Shown here in pieces: positions 21,510 through 28,790 of a stretch of 64,000 bases of DNA (positions are counted from its first letter, which is position 1; the number at the start of each line of letters is the position of its first letter). The stretch is from an uncultured Acidobacteriota bacterium (GTDB lineage: Bacteria; Acidobacteriota; Vicinamibacteria; Fen-336). The position numbers and the translations under genes were made by a program. Where the stretch lies: assembly GCA_902826455.1 (NCBI GenBank), contig CADEEV010000014.1, positions 1 to 64,000 of the forward strand, written 5' to 3'. Under the pieces are notes generated by a model, which did not search any database, had not been told where the DNA came from, and saw only the letters and a list, made by a program, of their open reading frames with translations.

Positions 21510-21586
21510 GCGCCCCTAGCTCAGCTGGATAGAGCAACAGACTACGAATCTGTAGGTCGCCCGTTCGAATCGGGCGGGGCGCACCA
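21510..21586 (+). tRNA. tRNA-Arg (anticodon ACG)
   Basis: A full cloverleaf can be drawn. Acceptor arms GCGCCCC (21510-21516) and GGGGCGC (21576-21582) pair over seven bases; the D-arm is GCTC with loop AGCTGGATAGA and GAGC-type closure; the anticodon arm ACAGA/TCTGT encloses CTACGAA with anticodon ACG; the T-arm GCCCG/CGGGC encloses TTCGAAT. The CCA end is encoded at 21584-21586 after discriminator A. ACG is normally edited to ICG and reads CGU, CGC and CGA. A run of six T follows at 21587 and probably ends transcription. Confidence 0.96.
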
Positions 21587-21592
21587 TTTTTT
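21587..21592 (+). terminator. T-tract after the tRNA
   Basis: Six consecutive T directly follow the encoded CCA. The stable T-arm/acceptor helix just before it could act as the hairpin of an intrinsic terminator. It also lies four bases from the stop codon of the convergent ADOP gene. Confidence 0.4.
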
Positions 21593-21595
21593 CCC

Positions 21596-24016
21596 CTACT
21601 CGTCGCGCATGAGCGCCGAGGGATCGATCGCGAGCGCGCGAAGCGCCGGAAGCGCGGCACCCGAGAGACCGATGAGCGCCATCGCGGCGACGGCGGCGAC
21701 GAACACCTGGGGATCGCCCGGATCGGCTCGATAGACGATCTGCTCCAGCAGGGGGCGCGCGAGCACCGCGCACAGGAGCCCCACTCCCGATCCAATCACC
21801 AACACTCGGGTGAGTCGGCCGACCGCGGCCGACAACACATCGGCACCGCGCGCGCCGAGCGCCATGCGGATACCGAGCTCGCGCGTGCGCCGGCTCACGT
21901 CGTGAGCGGCCGTGCCGAAGAGGCCCGTGGCGGCGAGCATCACCGCGAACAGGCCCAGGACGCCCAATGCGAATGCGACGGCCCGGGCGGGATAGAGCAC
22001 GCGCTCCAGCGCCTCGGGCCAGGTGCGCAACGTGAGCGTGGCGTTCGGAGCGACGCGCCCCAGGGTCGTGCGCAGCGCCAGGGCGATCTCCGCCGGAGGA
22101 AGCGGCGACCGCACGACCAGGATCGCGCCGCCTGGGTCCTGCCCGAGGGGCACGAAGACCGCGGGCTCTGGCGATTCCATGAGGTTGTAGTACTTGCCGT
22201 CCTCCACGACCCCGACGACTTCCGTGAGTCGCTCGCCGAGCAGGAAATGCTGCCCGAGCGCAGGATCATCGCCCCACAGGCTGCGCGCGAAGGTCTCGTT
22301 CACGACGGCCACGCGAGACGCTCCCTCGCGGTCCTGCCAGGAGACGTCCCGGCCTCGAAGAAGCCGCGTCCCCGCCGCGTTCAGGTAGCCCGGGGACATC
22401 GGATACACGTGGGTGTTCAAGGCCTGGTTCTCCGGCTCGAACTCCGTGGTTCCCGGCCGGTACACGGCCGTCACGCGCCTGGGCCAGCTCATCGGCGTCT
22501 CGCGCACGGCTCCCACTGCCGTGACGCCGGGCAGAGCGCGCACCACGTCGATCATCTCGATCTGCGTCTCGAGTGTCCGGTCCGCCCCAAGGCTGCCGAG
22601 ATCGACGGACGCGAGCATCACGCCCTGCGGCCTGATGCCGGCCGAGGAGCCGTCGAGCGCGAGCCGCATTCCCCGCACGGCCACGATCGACGCCGTGACG
22701 ACGAGCGCGCAGATCGCGAACTGCGCGACGAGCAAGGCGTCGCGAAGCGAGAGGCGCCGATGGGCCGGCTCGGCCAGTCCGATCTTGATGATCTGCATCG
22801 GACTGCCTCTCCAGGCGCGCCGAGCCGGGATCATCCCGATGAGCAGCGCGCTGGCCGCGGTCAATGCCAGGCCCGCGAGATAGACGCGCGGGTCGAGGTC
22901 GAGGTCCAGGCGTTCGTATCCGGAGCCCAAGAGCGCCGGCCACTGGTTGAGCGCGGCGAGCAACGCGTGCCCGCTCGCCAGCCCTGTCGCGCCTCCGATC
23001 AGCGTGATCACGAGAGCCTCGCTCAGCAGTTGCCGGACGAGTCGCCGCGGGCTCGAGCCCAGCGCCACGCGCACGGCCAGGTCACGGCTGCGATCGGCCG
23101 CGCGCCCCGCAAAAGCGCCGGCCAGGTTCACGCAGACCGCCGCCAGCAACAGGAGCGCGAGCCCATTCACGCTGTAGAGAAAGCGCCGGATGCCGTCGCC
23201 GTCGTCTCCCATCAGGCCCGGGCGGATCAGCCGCACCGAGATCGCCGGATCCGTCCTCGGATGCTCGCGCGCGAGCTCCGCGGCGATCACGTTCAAGTCG
23301 GCCGTCGCTTGCGCGGGCGTCACCCCGGGCTTGAGCCGGCCGAGGACGAGGACCGCGCGTCGGTCGCGGCCCTGCAGGTAGTCCGAGCCTCCCAGGTTGT
23401 TCACGATCGGGATCCAGTAGTCCGGCCACGAGAAGCGTTCGGTGCCATGGAAGGAGGGCGGCGCAACGCCAATCGCCGTGAACGGCTCCCCGTCCAGCGT
23501 CAGCTTCCTTCCGACGACGTTCGCATCGCCGTCGAAGACGCGTCGCCAGGCCGCGTCGCTCAGCACGACGTACGGGGCGGAGTTCAGTCCCTGCTCGTCC
23601 TCCGCATGAAACAGCGACCCGATCTGCGGACGCACGCCCAGCATTTCGAAGTAGTTCCCGGAAACCGCGGCTCCGCGGAGCCTCGGTCCCGTGCCTTCGT
23701 TTCCGAGGGTCGCCTCCGAGTAGCCCCAGATCCCCACGAGGTCGCTGAAGCTCGCGTTGCGCCGGCGAAAATCCTGGAAGGCCGGGTAGGACGTCGTCAG
23801 GTTGCTGCCGCTTCGTCGTGGCCCGTATCGGACCTGGTAGAGGCTCTCGGGGTCGCTGACTTCGGCGGGGCGAAGAGCGACCGTGCGGAGCAACGCGAAC
23901 ACGAAGCCGTTGGCTCCGATCGCCAGTGCCAGCGAGAGCACGGACACGAGGCTGAAAGCCGGGGTCTTCACGAACCCTCGGAGCGCGTAGCGAACATCCA
24001 GCAGGAGATCCCGCAT
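21596..24016 (-). CDS. ADOP-type double FtsX permease (ABC exporter permease)
   Basis: 806 residues from ATG 24016, chosen because MRDLLLDVRYALRGFVKTPA is the family's normal beginning. It has two MacB_PCD/FtsX halves: helix, periplasmic domain and three helices (SDAAWRRVFDGDANVVGRKL; AVRVALGSSPRRLVRQLLSE), then a repeat (FARSLWGDDPALGQHF; RTRELGIRMALGARGADVLS). This single-chain tandem layout is the acidobacterial duplicated orphan permease, usually without an adjacent ATPase, as here. Full length without frameshifts, so probably active with an ATPase encoded elsewhere. It is divergent from the TPR gene at 24081; a TATCGT box at 24027-24032 could be its promoter. Confidence 0.93.
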   Translation of the reverse strand: MRDLLLDVRYALRGFVKTPAFSLVSVLSLALAIGANGFVFALLRTVALRPAEVSDPESLYQVRYGPRRSGSNLTTSYPAFQDFRRRNASFSDLVGIWGYSEATLGNEGTGPRLRGAAVSGNYFEMLGVRPQIGSLFHAEDEQGLNSAPYVVLSDAAWRRVFDGDANVVGRKLTLDGEPFTAIGVAPPSFHGTERFSWPDYWIPIVNNLGGSDYLQGRDRRAVLVLGRLKPGVTPAQATADLNVIAAELAREHPRTDPAISVRLIRPGLMGDDGDGIRRFLYSVNGLALLLLAAVCVNLAGAFAGRAADRSRDLAVRVALGSSPRRLVRQLLSEALVITLIGGATGLASGHALLAALNQWPALLGSGYERLDLDLDPRVYLAGLALTAASALLIGMIPARRAWRGSPMQIIKIGLAEPAHRRLSLRDALLVAQFAICALVVTASIVAVRGMRLALDGSSAGIRPQGVMLASVDLGSLGADRTLETQIEMIDVVRALPGVTAVGAVRETPMSWPRRVTAVYRPGTTEFEPENQALNTHVYPMSPGYLNAAGTRLLRGRDVSWQDREGASRVAVVNETFARSLWGDDPALGQHFLLGERLTEVVGVVEDGKYYNLMESPEPAVFVPLGQDPGGAILVVRSPLPPAEIALALRTTLGRVAPNATLTLRTWPEALERVLYPARAVAFALGVLGLFAVMLAATGLFGTAAHDVSRRTRELGIRMALGARGADVLSAAVGRLTRVLVIGSGVGLLCAVLARPLLEQIVYRADPGDPQVFVAAVAAMALIGLSGAALPALRALAIDPSALMRDE

Positions 24017-24065
24017 CGGCTCGAGAACGATACGCCAACGGACCTGGTGCGTCAGCAGTCCTCGA

Positions 24066-24071
24066 TACACT
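24066..24071 (+). promoter_or_regulatory. TACACT box just before a GTG start
   Basis: TACACT, a TAnnnT -10 type box, ends nine bases before the GTG at 24081. Transcription would begin about at the start codon, giving a leaderless mRNA; no ribosome site is visible in between. Confidence 0.4.
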
Positions 24072-24080
24072 CGCGGTCTC

Positions 24081-24587
24081 GTGGATCAAGCCAAGGCCCT
24101 GCAGCAGACCGCCGACGCGTCCGAGCTGCGCCTCGCGGGACGACTCTCCGAAGCGGAGCCCCTCTATCGCGCGGCGCTCGACGACGCGGACCCACGCCAC
24201 TACCGGACGCCCGACATCCATGCCGAGTACGCGTCGCTGCTCACACGGCTGAACCGGGCGGGCGACGCGGAGAAGCACTACGAGCTCGCGCTGAAGCTCG
24301 AGCTGCAGAACGATCCCGACGAATCCGCGGCGCCCGTGGTCGCCGCGCGCTACTGCCTGGGCGAGCACTACCTGCGATCGGGAGAGCCCGAGAGCGCGCG
24401 TCGCGTGATCGCGCCGTCTCTCGCCGCGGCAGGGCTGCCTCTCGCGTGGATCGTCGAGGCCGAGGCGCTCTTCCTGAGCGGAAGCCTCGAAGACGCTCGC
24501 GCGGCGGGGGAGCGCGCACTGCAGCTCGCCGCGAACACGGAGCAGCGCGAGAGGATCCAGGAGCGCTTGGCCGAGCTCTGGCCTTGA
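24081..24587 (+). CDS. Small TPR-repeat protein
   Basis: 168 residues, GTG start, no signal peptide. Helical repeats of TPR type are seen (RLAGRLSEAEPLYRAALDDA, YASLLTRLNRAGDAEKHYEL, AARYCLGEHYLRSGEPESAR, EAEALFLSGSLEDARAAGER), so it is probably a cytoplasmic scaffold. It is transcribed away from the ADOP permease and followed by the inverted-repeat region. No partner can be named. The start is uncertain by a few codons because the mRNA seems leaderless. Confidence 0.75.
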   Translation: MDQAKALQQTADASELRLAGRLSEAEPLYRAALDDADPRHYRTPDIHAEYASLLTRLNRAGDAEKHYELALKLELQNDPDESAAPVVAARYCLGEHYLRSGEPESARRVIAPSLAAAGLPLAWIVEAEALFLSGSLEDARAAGERALQLAANTEQRERIQERLAELWP

Positions 24588-24606
24588 CATTTATTTTCGA
24601 GCTTCA

Positions 24607-24712
24607 TCCATCGTGATGGACTAGTTCTTGCGGTTGGATAAATCACCGCAAGTTGTTCACCGTGATGAACTTGCGTTCAAGGCCACGAATGGCCGCTCCA
24701 AGATCCTGGAGC
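24607..24712. repeat. Cluster of five consecutive inverted repeats
   Basis: Arms read directly: TCCATC/GATGGA (24607-24612, 24615-24620); CTTGCGGT/ACCGCAAG (24627-24634, 24645-24652, loop of 10); GTTCA/TGAAC (24655-24659, 24666-24670); GGCCA/TGGCC (24681-24685, 24690-24694, loop CGAA); GCTCCA/TGGAGC (24695-24700, 24707-24712, loop of 6). All are perfect and lie end to end. Confidence 0.65.
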
Positions 24713-24902
24713 GCCTCGTCTGATTGAATATCTCTCGCCTCGCCAGCATGTTGGCTTACATAGTTCAACACACCGCACGCTCCGCTCCCGCCGCTCTCCA
24801 AGCCATTGGGAACTCGCGGCGAGAGGCAATTCATAGAAATCGTTATCTGACCGCCATTTCCGCCATGGCTTGGAACTTGCCCCTTGGTTCGCAAAACCCA
24901 AA

Positions 24903-24938
24903 GCTCCGTTTCGGGCTCGCGAGTCGCGGTTCCGGAGC
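24903..24938 (+). promoter_or_regulatory. Hairpin before the ribosome site of the TonB receptor
   Basis: GCTCCG (24903-24908) pairs with CGGAGC (24933-24938); inside is the palindrome CTCGCGAG (24916-24923). The structure ends 11 bases before AGGAG (24950-24954), so its folding could influence translation initiation. Confidence 0.35.
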
Positions 24939-24956
24939 GGACCGAACTGAGGAGAT

Positions 24957-27900
24957 GTGAATTTGAAGCTGATTCGAAGCAATCTGCTTTTCAGCGCCGT
25001 CCTCGCGCTGCTCGTGTGCGCCGGTCTCGCCCACGCGCAGGAGACGACGACGGGCTCCATCGCAGGTGAGGTCCTCGACACGCAGGGCGCCGTCATGCCC
25101 GGCGCCACCGTCACGATCCTCACCAGCACGGGCGTCAAGACCTTGACGACCGACACCAACGGCCGCTTCTTCGCTCCGTTCCTCCAGCCCGGCACGTACA
25201 CCGTGCGCGTCGAGCTGACCGGGTTCTCCGCGGTCGAGCACAAGGGCGTCGAGGTCCGGCTCGGCCAGCGCGTCGCGCTCAACTTTGCCCTCACGGTCGG
25301 CCAGATGTCCGAGGCCATCGAGGTCGTGGGCTCGGCGCCCACCGTCGACGTGGGCTCGACCACGGTCGGCGGCGTGCTCGACGCCGAGTCCATCAAGCGG
25401 CTGCCCGTCGGCCGCAACTTCACCGACTCCCTGTACCTCGTGCCGGGCGTCAGCGACTCGAGCTACGCCGGCAAGGCGAACCCCTCGATCGGCGGCGCCA
25501 GCGGCCTCGAGAACAACTACATCATCGACGGCGTGAACGTGAGCAACTCGGGCTTCGGCGCCCTCGGCTCCTACTCGCGCCAGTACGGCTCCCTCGGCAC
25601 CGGCGTCACCTCGGACTTCATCAAGGAGACGCAGGTGAAGACGGGCGGCTTCGAGGCCGAGTTCGGCCAGGCCACGGGCGGCGTCGTGAACGTCGTCACC
25701 CAGGCGGGCACGAACGAGTTCCACGGCAGCCTCTTCGGCTACGTCCGTCCGGCCAGCCTCGAGAGCGACCGCAAGGACCTCCAGACGCCCAACGGCACGA
25801 TCAACATCACCGGCACGGACGTCATGGACTTCGGCGCGTCCGTCGGCGGCCCGATCATCAAGAACCGGCTGTTCGCCTTCGCGACGTTCAACCCCCAGTT
25901 CAACACCCAGACCGAGGTGGCCCCGCCCGACTTCCCGCTGGCGCGCCTCGGCGAGGTGGACCAGAAGCGCAAGACGTACTCCTACGCCGGCAAGCTGAGC
26001 TGGCAGGCGGGCGCCAACCACCGCTTCGACGTCTCGCTCTACGGCGATCCCTCGAAGGGCGACAACGGCCCCCAGCGCAACACCGCGCTGTTCGCCGACA
26101 GCGACTCGCGCTTCTCGAGCATCGACTTCGGCGGCCACAACCAGGCCCTGAAGTACGACGGCATCATGAGCCCGAACTGGCTCGTCGAGTTCACCGTCGG
26201 CCACTCGAGCAACAAGATCAAGGAGACGCCGTCCTCGGACACCTACTCCACGACCGACACGACCACGGTGCCCTTCGGGCGCAGCGGCGGCATCGGCTTC
26301 TACGAGAACGACAAGGGTGACAACTACCAGTTCACCCTGAAGTCCACCAACCTGTTCAACGCCGGCGGCCAGCACCAGATCCGCTACGGCATGCAGTACG
26401 AGAACATCGACTACTTCCAGGGCACCAAGCGCACGGGCGCGCCGATCACCCTGTCGAACGGCCAGGTCACCTCGTCGGGCGCCACCCGTCAGATCATGCC
26501 GGACCCTGTGTACGGCCGGATCTACCGCGTGACCCGCGCCGACCTCTCGCCCGGCCGCGACACCAACCAGAAGTACATGAGCTTCTTCGCCCAGGACACC
26601 TGGTCGATCGGCAAGCGCCTCACGCTGCGTCCGGGCGTGCGCTACGACCGTCAGGCGCTCACGGGCAGCAAGGACTTCCCGGCGTGCTTCGCGAACACCC
26701 CGCGCGTGGGTGAGCAGGGCACGGGCGACCGGATCCCCTGCGAGTACACGTTCTCCAACAACTGGGCGCCGCGCCTGGGCGCCACCTTCGACGTGCGCGG
26801 CGACGGCAAGTCGAAGATCTTCGCGTCCTGGGGCCGCTTCTACGTGAAGATCCCCAACGACATGGCGGCCCGGGCTCTCGCGGCCGACGCCGGCGTGACG
26901 CGCGCGGACTACTTCGACGAAGGCTTCACCCAGCCGGTGCCCCAGGGTGTCCTGGCGGCCGGCAGCACGAACCACCTGACGCTGGCCGGCCTCAACGCCG
27001 CCGTGTTCGACACCGACGTGAGGAGCACGTACTCCGACGAGTTCGTCGGCGGCTTCGAGGTCGAGGCGGCGAAGGGCCTCAACATCGGCGTGCGCTACGT
27101 GAACCGGAACATCCCCCGGGTCATGGAGGACGTGGCCCCGGCCTCGGTCCTGCTGTACTCCCTGGCCGGCAGCATCGAGTACTTCATCACGAACGTCACC
27201 AAGGACACGCCGACCTTCAACTCCGAGGATTACGGCGTCGACTACCCGAAGGCGCACTTCGAAGACCCGGGCCACAAGTACCAGGCGGTCGAGGTGACGG
27301 CCAACAAGAGCTTCTCCAACAACTGGGCGCTCATCGCGTCCTACCGCTGGGCCAAGCTCTCGGGCAACTACGAGGGCTTCTTCCGCTCGGACAACGGTCA
27401 GTCCGACCCCGGCATCACGTCGCTGTTCGACTTCCCGACCAACGACATCAGCTACTCGCAGATCGGCGTTCCCCAGTTCGGCTACCGCGGCGACATCCGC
27501 TACCAGGGCCTCACCCTGGGCCAGGGTCGCCTGCCGAACGATCGGCCGCACCAGCTCAAGGTCTATTCCAACAAGACCTTCGGCAGCCTCAACACGGGTA
27601 TCGGCGTGAACGTGGGCTCCGGCCGCTCGCTCACGGCGCTCGCCGCCAACCCCGCCTATACCAACTCGGGCGAGATCCCGGAGTCGCTGCGCGGCGGCGG
27701 CATCGAGACGACGGACGGCTTCAAGAAGCTGACCGACACCGAGGTCTACGTCGACCTGCACCTCGACTACACGCTGAAGATCAACGACTCGCAGCGCGTG
27801 GTGCTGCTGGCCGACGCCTTCAACGTGCTGAACGACCAGCAGGCGCTCGACTACGACAACTACACCGAGACGGCCTTCGGCACGCTCAACCCCGACTTCG

Positions 27901-27983
27901 GCTCTCCCAAGGCGGGCGGCGGAGCCTTCTCGCAGTACCACGCCCCGCGCCAGGTCCGCATCGGCGCGCGGTTCGAGTGGTAG
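24957..27983 (+). CDS. TonB-dependent, Oar-like outer-membrane receptor
   Basis: 1008 residues. Signal peptide LLFSAVLALLVCAGLAHAQE, then a carboxypeptidase-regulatory beta-sandwich (GSIAGEVLDTQGAVMPGATV), a plug domain (LPVGRNFTDSLYLVPGVSDS, NNYIIDGVNVSN, ATGGVVNVVTQAGTNEFHGS) and a large beta-barrel ending in an aromatic residue (RIGARFEW). This resembles the Oar family, typical of Acidobacteriota and Bacteroidota, which takes up or displays large substrates using TonB energy. Start: GTG 24957 has AGGAG only two bases away; TTG 24963 lies eight bases from it and gives MKLIRSNLLF, so TTG may be the real start. A perfect terminator follows. Confidence 0.93.
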   Translation: MNLKLIRSNLLFSAVLALLVCAGLAHAQETTTGSIAGEVLDTQGAVMPGATVTILTSTGVKTLTTDTNGRFFAPFLQPGTYTVRVELTGFSAVEHKGVEVRLGQRVALNFALTVGQMSEAIEVVGSAPTVDVGSTTVGGVLDAESIKRLPVGRNFTDSLYLVPGVSDSSYAGKANPSIGGASGLENNYIIDGVNVSNSGFGALGSYSRQYGSLGTGVTSDFIKETQVKTGGFEAEFGQATGGVVNVVTQAGTNEFHGSLFGYVRPASLESDRKDLQTPNGTINITGTDVMDFGASVGGPIIKNRLFAFATFNPQFNTQTEVAPPDFPLARLGEVDQKRKTYSYAGKLSWQAGANHRFDVSLYGDPSKGDNGPQRNTALFADSDSRFSSIDFGGHNQALKYDGIMSPNWLVEFTVGHSSNKIKETPSSDTYSTTDTTTVPFGRSGGIGFYENDKGDNYQFTLKSTNLFNAGGQHQIRYGMQYENIDYFQGTKRTGAPITLSNGQVTSSGATRQIMPDPVYGRIYRVTRADLSPGRDTNQKYMSFFAQDTWSIGKRLTLRPGVRYDRQALTGSKDFPACFANTPRVGEQGTGDRIPCEYTFSNNWAPRLGATFDVRGDGKSKIFASWGRFYVKIPNDMAARALAADAGVTRADYFDEGFTQPVPQGVLAAGSTNHLTLAGLNAAVFDTDVRSTYSDEFVGGFEVEAAKGLNIGVRYVNRNIPRVMEDVAPASVLLYSLAGSIEYFITNVTKDTPTFNSEDYGVDYPKAHFEDPGHKYQAVEVTANKSFSNNWALIASYRWAKLSGNYEGFFRSDNGQSDPGITSLFDFPTNDISYSQIGVPQFGYRGDIRYQGLTLGQGRLPNDRPHQLKVYSNKTFGSLNTGIGVNVGSGRSLTALAANPAYTNSGEIPESLRGGGIETTDGFKKLTDTEVYVDLHLDYTLKINDSQRVVLLADAFNVLNDQQALDYDNYTETAFGTLNPDFGSPKAGGGAFSQYHAPRQVRIGARFEW

Positions 27984-28005
27984 CTCTCTAGTCGTCCGTC
28001 GTTCC

Positions 28006-28034
28006 GGGGCGGGCGGCAACGCCCGCCCCTTTTT
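28006..28034 (+). terminator. Intrinsic terminator of the TonB receptor gene
   Basis: A perfect 10-bp stem, GGGGCGGGCG (28006-28015) with CGCCCGCCCC (28020-28029), closes a GCAA tetraloop and is followed by TTTTT (28030-28034). It lies 23 bases after the receptor stop. Confidence 0.93.
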
Positions 28035-28055
28035 CTTTCCGAAGGAGCGATCTTC

Positions 28056-28787
28056 ATGAGCCATGCACTCCTGCTCGTTCTCTGGCTCGCGGGGGCGCCC
28101 GCGACCGACATCCAGCGCGCCGAGGCCCAGCAGGCCTACGCGCGCGGCCAGGAGGCGATGCGCAGCGAGGCCTTCGAGGAGGCGGCGCGGGAGTTCACGA
28201 CCGCCGGCCGGCTCGATCCGATGTTCGCCATGGCGTTCTACAGCCTCGGCCAGGCGCGCATGGCCTTGAAGGAGTACCCGCAGGCCGTGACGGCCTACGA
28301 GGGCTGCCGCGACGTGTTCCAGCAGGTCTCGAGCCTGGGCGAGAAGGAGCGCGCGGCCATCGACCGGCAGCGTGACGACGAGCTCCGTGAGCTGAAGGAC
28401 TCGTTGCAGCGCGCGATCACGGGAAAGATCAAGGGTGGATCCACCGTGGGGCTGCAGGTGCGCCTCGAGGAGCGCATCCGGGTGCTCGAGTCCTCGCGCA
28501 ACCGCGGCCAGGAGCTGAACGGCGGGGTGCCGGCCGAGGTCTCGCTCGCCCTGGGCAGCGCGCGCTTCCGGGCCGGCCAGCTGCCCGAAGCGCAGAAGGA
28601 CTACGAGGCGGCGGCGGCCGCGAACCCGGGCCTGGGCGCCGCCCACAACAACCTGGCCGTCCTCTACATGCTCTCCGGCCGCTTCGACGACGCGCGCGAA
28701 GCAGTGCGTCGCGCCGAGAAGGCCGGCGTCGCCGTGAGCCCCCAGTTCAAGCAGGACCTGGAGCAGCGGGCGAAGGCGAAGCCCTGA
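28056..28787 (+). CDS. Exported TPR-repeat protein
   Basis: 243 residues with a short signal-like N-terminus (MSHALLLVLWLAGAPATDIQ). TPR units: YARGQEAMRSEAFEEAAREF, MAFYSLGQARMALKEYPQAV, LALGSARFRAGQLPEAQKDY, AAHNNLAVLYMLSGRFDDAR. Between the second and third is a charged helix of about 60 residues (DRQRDDELRELKDSLQRAI), possibly coiled coil. AAGGAG precedes the ATG. It follows the receptor terminator, so needs its own promoter or read-through. Ends three bases from the VWFA gene's stop on the other strand. TPR proteins of this kind often accompany VWFA and sulfatase-TPR genes in this phylum; the role is inferred to be protein-protein contact. Confidence 0.8.
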   Translation: MSHALLLVLWLAGAPATDIQRAEAQQAYARGQEAMRSEAFEEAAREFTTAGRLDPMFAMAFYSLGQARMALKEYPQAVTAYEGCRDVFQQVSSLGEKERAAIDRQRDDELRELKDSLQRAITGKIKGGSTVGLQVRLEERIRVLESSRNRGQELNGGVPAEVSLALGSARFRAGQLPEAQKDYEAAAAANPGLGAAHNNLAVLYMLSGRFDDAREAVRRAEKAGVAVSPQFKQDLEQRAKAKP

Positions 28788-28790
28788 TCG

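Larger units (their letters stand above)
24588..24956. other. Lower-GC gap with many inverted repeats, leader of the TonB receptor gene
   Basis: This 369-base stretch holds no gene I can support. Its GC content is clearly below that of its surroundings. It contains a chain of short perfect inverted repeats (24607-24620, 24627-24652, 24655-24670, 24681-24694, 24695-24712), a longer-range pair (24732-24739 with 24818-24825) enclosing a second pair (24762-24766 with 24810-24814), and a last hairpin (24903-24938) just before the receptor's ribosome site. It may be a structured leader RNA or a mobile-element remnant. A minus-strand open frame of 83 codons (24643-24894) has no recognisable features. 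Confidence 0.5.

Noticed and set aside
21478-21795. Short minus-strand frames across the tRNA-Arg gene
   Set aside because: They cover the tRNA and part of the ADOP gene in the wrong frame; the tRNA cloverleaf explains the sequence.
24600-24720. A CRISPR array or integron attC array
   Set aside because: The inverted repeats differ in sequence and spacing; there are no repeated units with constant spacers and no cas or integrase gene.
24740-24830. A cobalamin riboswitch in front of the TonB receptor
   Set aside because: The receptor type and position invite the idea, but the conserved B12-box and core sequences are not visible.
24843-28646. A 1267-codon open frame on the minus strand opposite the TonB receptor and TPR genes
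   Set aside because: It is opposite two well-supported genes, has extreme Arg/Ala/Val/Asp composition and no domain pattern; long empty frames are expected at this GC content.
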